Assembly: GCA_013822735.1 (NCBI GenBank)
Contig: PNKZ01000002.1
Coordinates: 620,001 to 684,000 of the forward strand
Source: Pirellula sp.
GTDB lineage: Bacteria > Planctomycetota > Planctomycetia > Pirellulales > PNKZ01
Reading direction: 5' to 3'
DNA length: 64,000 nucleotides
In this document: positions 44,923-53,109 of the stretch, one piece after another
Position numbering within the stretch: position 1 is the first letter of the stretch
How the letters are laid out: every line of letters starts with the position of its first letter
The notes under the pieces: model-generated
The model's input: the letters and a program-made list of their open reading frames with translations, nothing else
What the model was told of the DNA's origin: nothing
Databases searched by the model: none
Program-made: the position numbers and the translations under genes

Positions 44923-45144
44923 GTGCATCGCGTGAAGTTCTTCAAGGGAGTGGAAAGCGAACTCTCGCAGCTCGAAACGCAAATGAATGCGTGGCTGGCG
45001 GAGTCGGGCGCCCGGGTCGTGCAGATCTTCGGCAACATCGCCCCGCAAAGCATCCCGCCGACGGCCAAACATTCGGGCCTCTCGACGACGGAATTCGCGC
45101 CGAGCGACGTGATGATCGTCGTGCTGTACGAAAAGGGACACTAA
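44923..45144 (+). CDS. Small protein of unknown function
   Basis: A 73-residue protein. The start is GTG 44923, set by a perfect AGGAGG (44911-44916) at good spacing. The sequence VHRVKFFKGVESELSQLETQMNAWLAESG then VVQIFGNIAPQS and a C-terminal SDVMIVVLYEKGH predicts a compact alpha/beta fold: helix then two strands. It is soluble and without a signal. It resembles a family of 60-75 residue proteins I believe occurs in Pirellulales, but I know of no function. It ends 69 bp before the first of a series of GC hairpins. Confidence 0.72.
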   Translation: MHRVKFFKGVESELSQLETQMNAWLAESGARVVQIFGNIAPQSIPPTAKHSGLSTTEFAPSDVMIVVLYEKGH

Positions 45145-45212
45145 GAGCGCGCGGCAAGCCGCCGCCCATTTCCCCTGCGGCGACATCGCGCGAGACGCGC
45201 GGCCCCACATTA

Positions 45213-45235
45213 GCCCCCGGCGCGCCGCCGGGGGC
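45213..45235. repeat. GC hairpin, family copy 1 (variant loop)
   Basis: GCCCCCGGCG (45213-45222), loop CGC, CGCCGGGGGC (45226-45235). Stem identical to the copies at 45331, 45699 and 47173; loop and left flank differ. Confidence 0.85.
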
Positions 45236-45330
45236 AAAGTACGCCGTTACTTCAAGACGGCGCGCGTCGATGTTCGAAGTCGAATCATGTCGCGAATTGT
45301 GTCTCACATCTGCGCGAGAGAACGCCGCTT

Positions 45331-45353
45331 GCCCCCGGCGGCTCGCCGGGGGC
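45331..45353. repeat. GC hairpin, family copy 2
   Basis: GCCCCCGGCG (45331-45340), loop GCT, CGCCGGGGGC (45344-45353). It is preceded by GAGAACGCCGCTT, a flank shared with the copy at 47173, and ends 7 bases before the start of the 45361 gene. Confidence 0.88.
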
Positions 45354-45360
45354 TAAAACG

Positions 45361-45588
45361 TTGGAGTACGTGTTCATTTTCGTTTGGGCGGCGTTGGGTG
45401 CGGCGATTTCGTTGCTGCACTTGCTGTTTCCTGCGAGGGCGCGTCAGCTCCATAACGAACTTCGCCGGTTGCGGACCGTGTGGGGCGACCCGCGCGATGT
45501 CGAATACTCGGACACGACCCTGCGCTTGATCGGCGTCGCCTTGGCGGTCATGGTCGTTTTCGGGGTGTCCGAATTCTTGAACCGATAG
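45361..45588 (+). CDS. Small membrane protein with two transmembrane segments
   Basis: A 75-residue protein starting with TTG 45361, or GTG 45370. Two hydrophobic helices (residues about 4-22 and 53-72) flank a basic cytoplasmic loop (ARARQLHNELRRLRTVWGDPRDVEY). The distribution of charges fits the positive-inside rule for a hairpin membrane protein. The start lies directly behind a GC hairpin, so initiation may be affected by it. I do not recognise the family. No Shine-Dalgarno is obvious. Confidence 0.55.
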   Translation: MEYVFIFVWAALGAAISLLHLLFPARARQLHNELRRLRTVWGDPRDVEYSDTTLRLIGVALAVMVVFGVSEFLNR

Positions 45589-45698
45589 CGGCAAACGGAA
45601 ACGTCCTGGGATTTGCCGTGACTTACCACTGCGGCCAACGCTGCGGGTGCATTCGTCGTGATGGTTTTTTTCAGCTAGTTTGAGAAAGAGCGTCGCCT

Positions 45699-45721
45699 GC
45701 CCCCGGCGGCTCGCCGGGGGC
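45699..45721. repeat. GC hairpin, family copy 3
   Basis: GCCCCCGGCG (45699-45708), loop GCT, CGCCGGGGGC (45712-45721), then TCATGATGTGC. Located between the small membrane protein and the LRR gene. Confidence 0.88.
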
Positions 45722-45819
45722 TCATGATGTGCATTGCGAGCGAGAACGGGTTGCCCACAGGATCTGGGTTCCACGAGACTCTTGGTCGTCATTGAGGATT
45801 TTCGACCTAGCGGCAATTA

Positions 45820-46803
45820 ATGACGACCATAGACGCACTTCCGCCGCCTCGCAAACGTCAATGGTTCCAGTTCCGTCTGCGAACCCTCTTGATGCTGATG
45901 ATCTGTGTCAGCATTTCGCTGGCTTGGTTTATCCGCGAACGGAATCGAATGGAATTTCGTCAGTCCATCGCAAAGGGCATCGGATGCAGTCTACTCTCCG
46001 AAAATCAATGGAACCTGCGCAATTTGCAAAAAGCGCTCGCGGAGAGTGGTGGACGCTCGATGGATTCCAAAGACTCGCTCGTTCAGCCGGCTTGGCACAG
46101 ATATCTGTTCGGCCCGGACGATCTGTTGCGATGCAATCAGTTCCATTCGTTCCGTCGCGATTTGGGCGACGATCATCTAGCGGAACTTTCGAGTTGTCCG
46201 CATCTGATACACGTCTCCTTGACGTCACCAAGAGTCACAGCCGCAGGTTTGAAACACCTTCCGAGAATCCCCAACCTTGATCTACTGGTGTTGCACGACG
46301 TCGCGGTGAGCGACGAAGGGATGACTTACATTGGACAGTGCACGAAACTCAGGATGCTTTCGCTGCGCAAGACCGGCGTCACGGACTTGGGACTTTCAAG
46401 AATTGGCGGCCTCGCGGAGCTGGATCGACTAAGTCTCGGTTCGACACAAATCACTGACAAGGGACTACCCGTCCTTCACGAACTGAAGAAGCTTAAATAC
46501 CTTTCCCTTGATCGAACCAATGTGGGCGATCAGGGGCTAGCTGCCATTGGCGCTATGCATCAACTTCAAAGCCTGGACCTCTCGTTTACCGCTGTTACCG
46601 ATGCCGGGCTGGAGCAGCTGAAATCACTTCACAATCTCAGCTCCCTGGAACTGAATGGAACTGATGTGACGGACGCCGGCATATTGCACCTCGAGTTGCT
46701 GAAGCGTCTCGGCACAGTTGGTCTCCGACAAACAATCGTCACCGAAATCGGGGCAGGCCGCCTCAGTAAGGCCCTTCAGACTGAGAGCGTGATATTAGAA
46801 TGA
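45820..46803 (+). CDS. Membrane-anchored leucine-rich repeat protein
   Basis: A 327-residue protein. The N-terminus WFQFRLRTLLMLMICVSISLAWF is the basic segment plus membrane helix common to many planctomycete surface proteins. Residues about 125-320 hold seven or eight leucine-rich repeats of roughly 24 residues, for example LDLLVLHDVAVSDEGMTYIG, LRMLSLRKTGVTDLGLSRIG, LKYLSLDRTNVGDQGLAAIG and LQSLDLSFTAVTDAGLEQL. The repeats will form a protein-binding solenoid outside the membrane. The partner is unknown. Its base composition is visibly less GC-rich than prfC or pst genes, as often for this class. Confidence 0.88.
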   Translation: MTTIDALPPPRKRQWFQFRLRTLLMLMICVSISLAWFIRERNRMEFRQSIAKGIGCSLLSENQWNLRNLQKALAESGGRSMDSKDSLVQPAWHRYLFGPDDLLRCNQFHSFRRDLGDDHLAELSSCPHLIHVSLTSPRVTAAGLKHLPRIPNLDLLVLHDVAVSDEGMTYIGQCTKLRMLSLRKTGVTDLGLSRIGGLAELDRLSLGSTQITDKGLPVLHELKKLKYLSLDRTNVGDQGLAAIGAMHQLQSLDLSFTAVTDAGLEQLKSLHNLSSLELNGTDVTDAGILHLELLKRLGTVGLRQTIVTEIGAGRLSKALQTESVILE

Positions 46804-46924
46804 TTTTGCGGCAGGGCCGTGCCCTACTGGCAACTCGGATTTCCGTTGTGGTGCGCGCGTGTTCCGTAAGTGTTTTTCTGCCCAGTATCGGTTCTTGCCT
46901 TCGGTTGAATGGCAGAGTTTCCTT

Positions 46925-47057
46925 AAGCCCGGCCTATCGGGCCGGGTGTTGATTGTCGCGCGACGAATTCGCGTCCCTTCGGGGCTACGGGCCGATATCT
47001 ACGCTCGATCCCCAGGCCCGCCGGCCTGGGGTCAGGGAAATTCGGCCGTTGGCCGAA
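46925..47057. repeat. Array of three different GC-rich palindromes
   Basis: CCCGGCC-TATCG-GGCCGGG (46928-46946), CCCCAGGCC-CGCC-GGCCTGGGG (47010-47031) and TTCGGCC-GTT-GGCCGAA (47041-47057). They lie in the 566-base gap between the LRR gene and prfC, which holds no gene. Confidence 0.75.
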
Positions 47058-47172
47058 CGAACCGAGCCGGAGGTAGGGCACTCTGCAGTTTTTCGCATGC
47101 GACGATGCACGTGGTTTTATGGCGAATCTCGTCTGTATTGTTTCTCGCGGTTTGCGCGCAAGAACGCCGATT

Positions 47173-47195
47173 GCCCCCGGCGGCTCGCCGGGGGC
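47173..47195. repeat. GC hairpin, family copy 4
   Basis: GCCCCCGGCG (47173-47182), loop GCT, CGCCGGGGGC (47186-47195), preceded by AAGAACGCCGATT and followed by TCATGGGGTGC. Stem and loop are identical to copies 2 and 3. Confidence 0.88.
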
Positions 47196-47369
47196 TCATG
47201 GGGTGCTGCGTCGAGGACGATCGTTTGCGAACTCGGCTTCGCGACGCGGGAATAGGCCTTGGCGGGGAAATGGAAATCGGGAATAGTTGGTGATTCCTCA
47301 CGCGTTGTTTCCATTGCCGCTTCGCTGATCGGCCCGTCTCGTTATTGTCGTTCGTCTGCAAGCATCCCT

Positions 47370-49019
47370 ATGGCCGATTCAGAACTTACGCAGGAAGTGT
47401 CGCGGCGGCGGACGTTTGCCATTATTTCGCATCCGGATGCGGGCAAGACCACGCTCACCGAGAAGCTGCTGCTCTACGGCGGTCGGGTCGACATTGCCGG
47501 CAGCGTCCGCGGTCGCAAAACGCAACGGGCCGCCACGAGCGATTGGATGGAGCTCGAACGTCAGCGCGGCATCTCCGTGAGTTCGACGGTGTTGCCGTTC
47601 GAATACGAAGGGTATCACGTCAACCTGCTCGATACGCCGGGGCACCATGACTTCAGCGAAGATACGTATCGCACGCTGATGGCCGCCGACTGCGCGGTGA
47701 TGGTCATCGATCTCGCCAAGGGAGTCGAAGCGCAAACGGAGAAGCTGTTTCGCGTGTGCGCGTTGCGGAAGATTCCGGTCATCACGTTCATCAACAAAGT
47801 CGATCGGGCCGGACAGCATCCGCTGACCGTCATCGGCGAAATCGAAGCCAAGCTCGGCATCGCCGTGCGGCCGCAGAATTGGCCGATCGGCAGCGGCGCG
47901 GATTTTTGCGGCGTCGTCGACACGGTGACGGAGACCGCGGAATTCTTCGAAGAGCGCGACGGGCAACGTCGCATCGTGGGGAAATCGATACCGCTCGCCG
48001 AATTATCGGCCCAGAACATTCATCCGAAGATCGTCGCCGCCGTCACCGAAGAAGTCGAGCTGCTGCGCTCGGAAGGAACGACGCTCGATCGGGCGGAGTT
48101 TCTCAGCGGCGGCGTCACGCCGGCTTACTTCGGCAGCGCTCTGACGAACTACGGCGTCTCGCACTTCTTAGAAGGCTTCCTCAAGCTCTGCCCGCCGCCG
48201 ACCGCGCGCCGGAGCGACATCGGGAACATCGATGCGTATCGGCCCGAGTTTTCCGGGTTCGTCTTTAAGATCCAAGCGAATCTCGATCCGCAGCATCGCG
48301 ACCGGATCGCCTTCATTCGCATTTGCTCCGGCAAGTTTGTACGCGACATGGACGTTCGCCATCCGCGGACCGGCAAGACGATTCGACTGCGCCGGGCCCA
48401 TCGGGTGTTCGGCCGCGAGCGCGAAACGGTCGACGAAGCGTACGCCGGCGACATCATCGGACTGATCAACCCGGGCGAGTTTCATCTGGGCGACACGATC
48501 TGCACCGGTCCGCTGGTGAACCTGGAGCCGTTGCCGCAGTTTTCGCCGGAATACTTCGCCGTGTTGCGCACGTCGGATACGACTCGGCGGAAGCAATTCG
48601 AACGAGGGCTCGAACAGCTCATCGAAGAAGGAGCGATTCAAAAGTTCATGGACCCCAGCGCCGTGCGTAGCGATCCGCTGCTCGCATCCGTGGGAGAACT
48701 CCAGTTCGACGTCGTCCGCTTTCGCTTAGAAACGGAATACAACACCAAGACGCATCAGGATTGGTTGCCCTACAAGGTGACGCGCTGGATCATGTCGTCG
48801 AACGTGGAACTCCACGAAATCCGGCTCCCGACCACGGCCAAGATCGTACGCGACCAATACGGCCACGACGCGGTACTGTTTCAATCTGCCTGGGACGCGG
48901 AATACTACCAGCGCCAGAATCCGGGCGTGGTGTTTAGCGCCGTGCGCATGGCCGCGCCGACGGCTACCGGCGCCGATGATATCGGAACTTCCGAGCAGTC
49001 GGAAATCCGCACCGCCTAG
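47370..49019 (+). CDS. prfC: Peptide chain release factor 3
   Basis: A 549-residue translational GTPase that recycles RF1 and RF2 from the ribosome. G-domain motifs are SHPDAGKTT (G1), the RGISVSST switch region (G2), DTPGHHDFSEDTYR (G3) and FINKVDR (G4). Domain 2 contains FVFKIQANLDPQHRDRIAFIRICSGKF, typical for RF3 rather than EF-G. The length is slightly above the E. coli protein. ATG 47370 fits the family N-terminus (ELTQEVSRRRTFAIISHPD); earlier in-frame codons run through a repeat-rich gap and are rejected. Confidence 0.97.
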   Translation: MADSELTQEVSRRRTFAIISHPDAGKTTLTEKLLLYGGRVDIAGSVRGRKTQRAATSDWMELERQRGISVSSTVLPFEYEGYHVNLLDTPGHHDFSEDTYRTLMAADCAVMVIDLAKGVEAQTEKLFRVCALRKIPVITFINKVDRAGQHPLTVIGEIEAKLGIAVRPQNWPIGSGADFCGVVDTVTETAEFFEERDGQRRIVGKSIPLAELSAQNIHPKIVAAVTEEVELLRSEGTTLDRAEFLSGGVTPAYFGSALTNYGVSHFLEGFLKLCPPPTARRSDIGNIDAYRPEFSGFVFKIQANLDPQHRDRIAFIRICSGKFVRDMDVRHPRTGKTIRLRRAHRVFGRERETVDEAYAGDIIGLINPGEFHLGDTICTGPLVNLEPLPQFSPEYFAVLRTSDTTRRKQFERGLEQLIEEGAIQKFMDPSAVRSDPLLASVGELQFDVVRFRLETEYNTKTHQDWLPYKVTRWIMSSNVELHEIRLPTTAKIVRDQYGHDAVLFQSAWDAEYYQRQNPGVVFSAVRMAAPTATGADDIGTSEQSEIRTA

Positions 49020-49074
49020 CCGGACGCTCGCTGCTGCGAACGCGCGATGGGTTCGCAGAGCGCTTCATGCGATA

Positions 49075-49100
49075 GCTCCCGGAGACTAGCTCCGGGGCTA
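49075..49100. repeat. CCCGGAG/CTCCGGG hairpin, second copy
   Basis: TAG then CTCCCGGAG, CCCGGAG (49078-49084), loop ACTAG, CTCCGGG (49090-49096), then GCTA. It is the same element as at 25531-25560 in opposite orientation. It follows prfC by 58 bp and could act as its terminator, but there is no T run. Confidence 0.6.
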
Positions 49101-49135
49101 AATGGTGAGGAAGCGGAAGCTCCACGTCTTCATGA

Positions 49136-49327
49136 CTATGGCTTCTTGCCGCCCTTGTAGTATTGCTTCTGTCGTTCGATTTCGTCGTCGCGGTCGTGCG
49201 GCGGTTCGGCATTGGCCTGCGTGCCGAGCGGGCGTACCGGATGTTGATTGAACGGGGCATCCGGGGAAGTTTCGCAGGTGTCGCTCGAGCATTTCTCGCG
49301 CGTGTCGCCCTTCGTATCGTCAGTCAT
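49136..49327 (-). CDS. Small hydrophilic protein with two cysteines
   Basis: A 63-residue protein with a good ribosome site (AAAGGAG eight bases before ATG 49327). It is highly charged, Asp/Lys/Pro-rich, with C13 and C18 (REKCSSDTCETSP) and a C-terminal DDEIERQKQYYKGGKKP. There is no signal, membrane segment or recognisable domain. It could be a small stress or nucleic-acid-associated protein; nothing more can be said. Confidence 0.6.
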   Translation of the reverse strand: MTDDTKGDTREKCSSDTCETSPDAPFNQHPVRPLGTQANAEPPHDRDDEIERQKQYYKGGKKP

Positions 49328-49650
49328 GGCGAACTCCTTTAAGTAAGACGCAACGCTCCTCTTAGGGAGCAAATGCGATGCCGCCTGCTGCCGGCTCGCA
49401 GGCGACACGGCTCGCAGTCGACACATCGAGACGAACGAAAACTTCTCGCGCACTCGTCGCCGCTTGGGTACGCGGTGTGCTATCGAAGTGCGCTATCGAC
49501 ACCGGTAGGTCGTGCGACCGGCAGGCCGTCTCGTTGCGCGAAGCGTCGCGCCACGGCGCCGGTTGCAGTCGAGCCGGCTTGGCTGCCCGCCGGTCAACAT
49601 AGCGGCCGAAGAATCACTAAACCATTCACGTTTCGCTGAGGCTATTTGCC
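49328..49650. other. Intergenic region, nothing specific seen
   Basis: A 323-base gap between the small minus-strand gene and the plus-strand FAD-Rieske gene. It must contain both promoters. I see no repeat, RNA gene or reliable promoter. Confidence 0.5.
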
Positions 49651-51258
49651 ATGAAGCCCGAACCATTTTGGAAACGCTCGGCCTTGAAGCGTTTTCCCGC
49701 TCCGAAGCGTGCCGCGCCATTCGATGTGGTCGTGATCGGCGGCGGAATCACCGGGCTGACGACCGCCTATCTGCTGAAGCAGGCCGGGAAGAGAGTGGCC
49801 GTGCTCGAGCGCGATCGGATCGGTTCGGGAGATACCGGCTATACCACGGCGCATCTGACGTACGTAACGGACCTGCGGGCCGCGGAACTTGTCGACACCT
49901 TCGGCCTGCCGGCGGCCCGACTGGTGTGGCAAGCGGGCGCCACGGCGATCGACGCGATTGAGGGAATTGTCGCGGATGAAAGAGTTGAGTGTGATTTTCG
50001 CCGCGTGCCGGGATACCTGCATGCTCCGCGGAAAAAGAAGCGTGACGAACGCGCGGCGTTGGAGAAGGACGTCGACGCCGCGCGGCAGATGGGATTCGCC
50101 GTGCGCTACCTGCCGCAGGCGCCGCTTTTTGATTGCGAGGGGATTCGTTTTCCGGACCAGGCGAAGTTTGATCCGTTGAAATACTTGGCAGGCTTGGCCG
50201 CGGCGGTCGACGGCGACGGAAGTCAGGTGTTTGAAAATGCGGAAGTCGACGAGGTGAGCGACGAGCCGCTGCATGTGACGGTGAAGAAGCACAAGTTGAC
50301 GACCGATTACGTCGTGATTGCGACGCATGTGCCGCTGATGGGGAAAACCGGAATGATGAGTGCGGCGCTCTTTCAGACGAAGCTTTACTCGTATTCGTCG
50401 TATGCAATTGGGGCGAAAGTGCCCCACGGTCGGTTGCCCGAGGCTTGCTTCTGGGACACGGCCGATCCGTACCACTATTTGCGCGTGGAAGCGGGGGCGA
50501 AGCACGACTATGTGATTTACGGGGGCCATGATCACAAGACGGGACAGGTAACCGATACGCAGCCGCGGTTCGATTCGTTGGCGAGCGAGCTGCGCGAGAT
50601 CGTGCCGGGAGCGGTGCCCGATAGGCAATGGTCGGGCCAGGTGGTGGAGACGAACGACGGGTTGCCGTATATCGGCGAGAGCGCCGTGAATCAGTTCGTC
50701 GCGACGGGCTTCAGCGGCAACGGGATGACCTTCGGCACCGTGGCCGCGCTGATGGCGCGCGACGCCGTACTGAAGCGCGACAACCCGTGGAAGAAGCTGT
50801 TCGCCGTCGATCGAAAAAAATTGCGCGGCGGCACTTGGGACTATCTCACGGAGAACATCGACTTTCCGTATTACTACCTCAAAGATCGGTTGCTCAAGCC
50901 GGCCGACACTTCGGCGCGCGGCATTGCGCCGGGCTGCGGCAAAGTGATTGAGATCGGCGGCGAGCACGTGGCGTGCGCGCGCGACGACGAGGGAACGCTC
51001 CACCAAGTCTCCGCGGTTTGCACCCACATGGGGTGCCTCGTGCGTTTCAACGACGCGGAGCATACCTGGGACTGCCCGTGCCACGGCTCGCGCTTTCATC
51101 TCGACGGCAAGGTGCTCGCGGGGCCGGCCGAAACGCCGCTGGAGCCGGTGAAGGGAGCGGCGAAGTCGAAGGCGAAGCCGAAGACCACGGCGAACGGCGC
51201 GAGCTCGACGCGCAAGGTGACAAAGAAGCCGTCGCAGAAGGCGAAGAGCCGGAGTTAG
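49651..51258 (+). CDS. FAD-dependent oxidoreductase fused to a Rieske [2Fe-2S] domain
   Basis: A 535-residue protein. The N-terminal DAO-type FAD domain begins VVVIGGGITGLTTAYLL (residues about 26-42), with ERDRIGSGDTGYTTAHLTY and a C-terminal FAD loop VATGFSGNGMTFGT. The C-terminal Rieske domain (about 425-500) has C457-T-H459 and C475-PC-H478 (CTHMGC, CPCHGSRF), the complete 2Cys-2His site. This architecture is known from YhfW-like proteins with unknown electron acceptor. The last 35 residues are a Lys/Ser/Ala-rich basic tail, which is odd for a cytoplasmic flavoprotein. No electron-transfer partner is adjacent. Confidence 0.92.
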   Translation: MKPEPFWKRSALKRFPAPKRAAPFDVVVIGGGITGLTTAYLLKQAGKRVAVLERDRIGSGDTGYTTAHLTYVTDLRAAELVDTFGLPAARLVWQAGATAIDAIEGIVADERVECDFRRVPGYLHAPRKKKRDERAALEKDVDAARQMGFAVRYLPQAPLFDCEGIRFPDQAKFDPLKYLAGLAAAVDGDGSQVFENAEVDEVSDEPLHVTVKKHKLTTDYVVIATHVPLMGKTGMMSAALFQTKLYSYSSYAIGAKVPHGRLPEACFWDTADPYHYLRVEAGAKHDYVIYGGHDHKTGQVTDTQPRFDSLASELREIVPGAVPDRQWSGQVVETNDGLPYIGESAVNQFVATGFSGNGMTFGTVAALMARDAVLKRDNPWKKLFAVDRKKLRGGTWDYLTENIDFPYYYLKDRLLKPADTSARGIAPGCGKVIEIGGEHVACARDDEGTLHQVSAVCTHMGCLVRFNDAEHTWDCPCHGSRFHLDGKVLAGPAETPLEPVKGAAKSKAKPKTTANGASSTRKVTKKPSQKAKSRS

Positions 51259-51300
51259 CCGCGAACCATTCACGAGGCGCGGTGTGCGACGGAAACGAAA

Positions 51301-51335
51301 AAAGCCCGGCCTAAACTTGAGTTCGACGGGGCTTT
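51301..51335. terminator. Possible bidirectional terminator between convergent genes
   Basis: AAAGCCC (51301-51307) and GGGCTTT (51329-51335) can pair over a 21-base loop, with A residues on the left and T residues on the right. It lies between the FAD-Rieske and pstB stop codons. The stem is short. Confidence 0.35.
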
Positions 51336-51367
51336 GTGTCGGTGCGCCGACTTTCGCGGGGGAACGA

Positions 51368-52198
51368 TTAGCTAAACTCGCCGCTCAGGTAGTCTTTGGT
51401 GTGTTTTTCGAGCGGGTTTTCGAAAAGTTCGTCGGTCTTGCGATACTCGACCAAATAGCCGGTGCGGCCTCCCTTGGTGGTGTCGACGTACATGAATGCG
51501 GTGGAATCGGCGACCCGTTTGGCCTGTTGCAAGTTGTGCGTCACGATGGCGATGGTGAAGCGCTCCTTGAGTTCCTTCATGAGGTCTTCAATGCGGCGCG
51601 TGGCGATCGGATCGAGGGCCGAGCACGGTTCGTCCATCAGCAGGACTTCGGGATCGGTGGCGATGGCGCGGGCGATGCAGAGCCGCTGTTGCTGGCCGCC
51701 GGAGAGCGAAAGGCCGCTGGCTCGCAGCTTGTCTTTCACTTCGTCCCACAGGGCCGCGCCGCGGAGCGATTGCTCGACCTTTTCCGCCACGCTTCCTTTG
51801 AAGCGATTGATTCGCAAACCGAAGGCGACGTTATTGTAAATGCTCATTGCAAACGGATTCGGCTGCTGGAACACCATGCCGATGTAGCGACGCACGGCGA
51901 CCGGATCGACGCCGGGGTGGTAGATGTCCTTGCCGCGGTAGTGGACATATCCTTCGAAGCTGAAACCGCGCACCAAATCGTTCATGCGGTTGATGCAGCG
52001 GAGAGCGGTGCTTTTGCCGCACCCGGAAGGGCCGATGAAGGCGGTGATGGTCTTCTTGCGGATCGGAATGTGCGCATCACGGACGGCGAAAAACTTTCCG
52101 TAGTGGAGCCTGTCGATTTTGCAATCGATGACGATATCCGACGTTTCGCCGTTCTTATGTTGCGGCGCGGCGGTGACCATGGTTGGCGTTCCTGTCAT
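51368..52198 (-). CDS. pstB: Phosphate ABC transporter, ATP-binding protein
   Basis: A 276-residue ATPase of the high-affinity phosphate importer. Walker A is [10 protein letters not shown], the signature [14 protein letters not shown], Walker [14 protein letters not shown] and the switch His in IVTHNLQQA. The Q-loop [15 protein letters not shown] is that of PstB. The start at 52198 overlaps the pstA stop as ATGA, so translation is coupled; ATG 52180 with AGGA upstream is the alternative. Genes run pstS-pstC-pstA-pstB on the minus strand, and no phoU follows. Confidence 0.96.
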   Translation of the reverse strand: MTGTPTMVTAAPQHKNGETSDIVIDCKIDRLHYGKFFAVRDAHIPIRKKTITAFIGPSGCGKSTALRCINRMNDLVRGFSFEGYVHYRGKDIYHPGVDPVAVRRYIGMVFQQPNPFAMSIYNNVAFGLRINRFKGSVAEKVEQSLRGAALWDEVKDKLRASGLSLSGGQQQRLCIARAIATDPEVLLMDEPCSALDPIATRRIEDLMKELKERFTIAIVTHNLQQAKRVADSTAFMYVDTTKGGRTGYLVEYRKTDELFENPLEKHTKDYLSGEFS

Positions 52199-53109
52199 TT
52201 GACACTTCGACGTGAGAATGCTTGGCCGATCAGGTTGAGAACGAGCACGATCATCACCAGCACGAGCGACGCGGACCAAGCCAACTCGACCTGATTCTCG
52301 GCAGGGCTGCCGGAGAAGTTGTAAATCAACACGGCGAGCGAGGCGGTCCGCTGCATGAGATCGAGAGAGCCGTCTTCAAACAACCAATAGCGGCTGAACA
52401 AGGCGGTGAAGATGAGCGGCGCCGTTTCGCCTGCGGCGCGGGCCACGGCGAGCATGACGCCCGTTAGGATGCCCGGCATAGCCGAGGGGAGCAGCACGCG
52501 GCAAGTGAGCTGCGTGGTGGTGCAGCCGATGCCGATGGCCGCTTCGCGCATGCGGCTCGGCACCATGCGGATGGCTTCTTCGGACGTGAGAATGATCGTC
52601 GGCAGCATGAGGATGGCCAGCGCGATGCCGCCCGCGGGAGCGGAAAACGTGCCGGTGACCAACACCACGGCGCCGTAGGCGAAGACGCCCGCCAAGATCG
52701 ACGGGAAGCCGGTCAGCAGCTTGGCGCAGAAGCGCACGGCGGACGAGGTGCGCGAATTCGGCGAGATTTCCGCGAGAAACACGGCGGCCAAGACGCCGAA
52801 CGGAATGGCGATCAACGCCGCGATGCCGACCATCACCAGCGTGCCGAGGATGGCATTGCCGAAGCCGCCGCCGGCCACGCCCGGAGCGGGCGGCGATTGC
52901 GTGAACAATTCCCAGCTCAAGCGTTTGCCGCCGCGATAAATGAGCATCGCCAACACGGAAACCAGCGGCAACATGGCGATGAGCGTCAGCGAGCCGGTGA
53001 CGAAGCTCATACTCGCGCTGAAGAAGGCCCGAGGCGTGTAGATCGACCGCTCGAGATCCGGCAGGTCCACCCCTTCGAAGAGGTCTCGATGGGAGATTTC
53101 GGCGGTCAT
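52195..53109 (-). CDS. pstA: Phosphate ABC transporter permease PstA
   Basis: A 304-residue membrane permease with six hydrophobic segments. The EAA-type cytoplasmic loop is [41 protein letters not shown]. The N-terminal 35 residues are a cytoplasmic extension. Start (ATG 53109) and stop overlap their neighbours as ATGA at both ends, so pstC, pstA and pstB form one coupled operon. Confidence 0.95.
   Translation of the reverse strand: MTAEISHRDLFEGVDLPDLERSIYTPRAFFSASMSFVTGSLTLIAMLPLVSVLAMLIYRGGKRLSWELFTQSPPAPGVAGGGFGNAILGTLVMVGIAALIAIPFGVLAAVFLAEISPNSRTSSAVRFCAKLLTGFPSILAGVFAYGAVVLVTGTFSAPAGGIALAILMLPTIILTSEEAIRMVPSRMREAAIGIGCTTTQLTCRVLLPSAMPGILTGVMLAVARAAGETAPLIFTALFSRYWLFEDGSLDLMQRTASLAVLIYNFSGSPAENQVELAWSASLVLVMIVLVLNLIGQAFSRRSVK

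Noticed and set aside
46859-47293. Frames of 65-144 codons in the gap before prfC
   Set aside because: They are open only because of GC-rich palindromes; none has a start signal or a plausible composition.
49642-51273. Long open frame (543 codons) on the minus strand opposite the FAD-Rieske gene
   Set aside because: It is a shadow of the plus-strand gene caused by high GC at third codon positions; the plus strand has full FAD and Rieske motifs.
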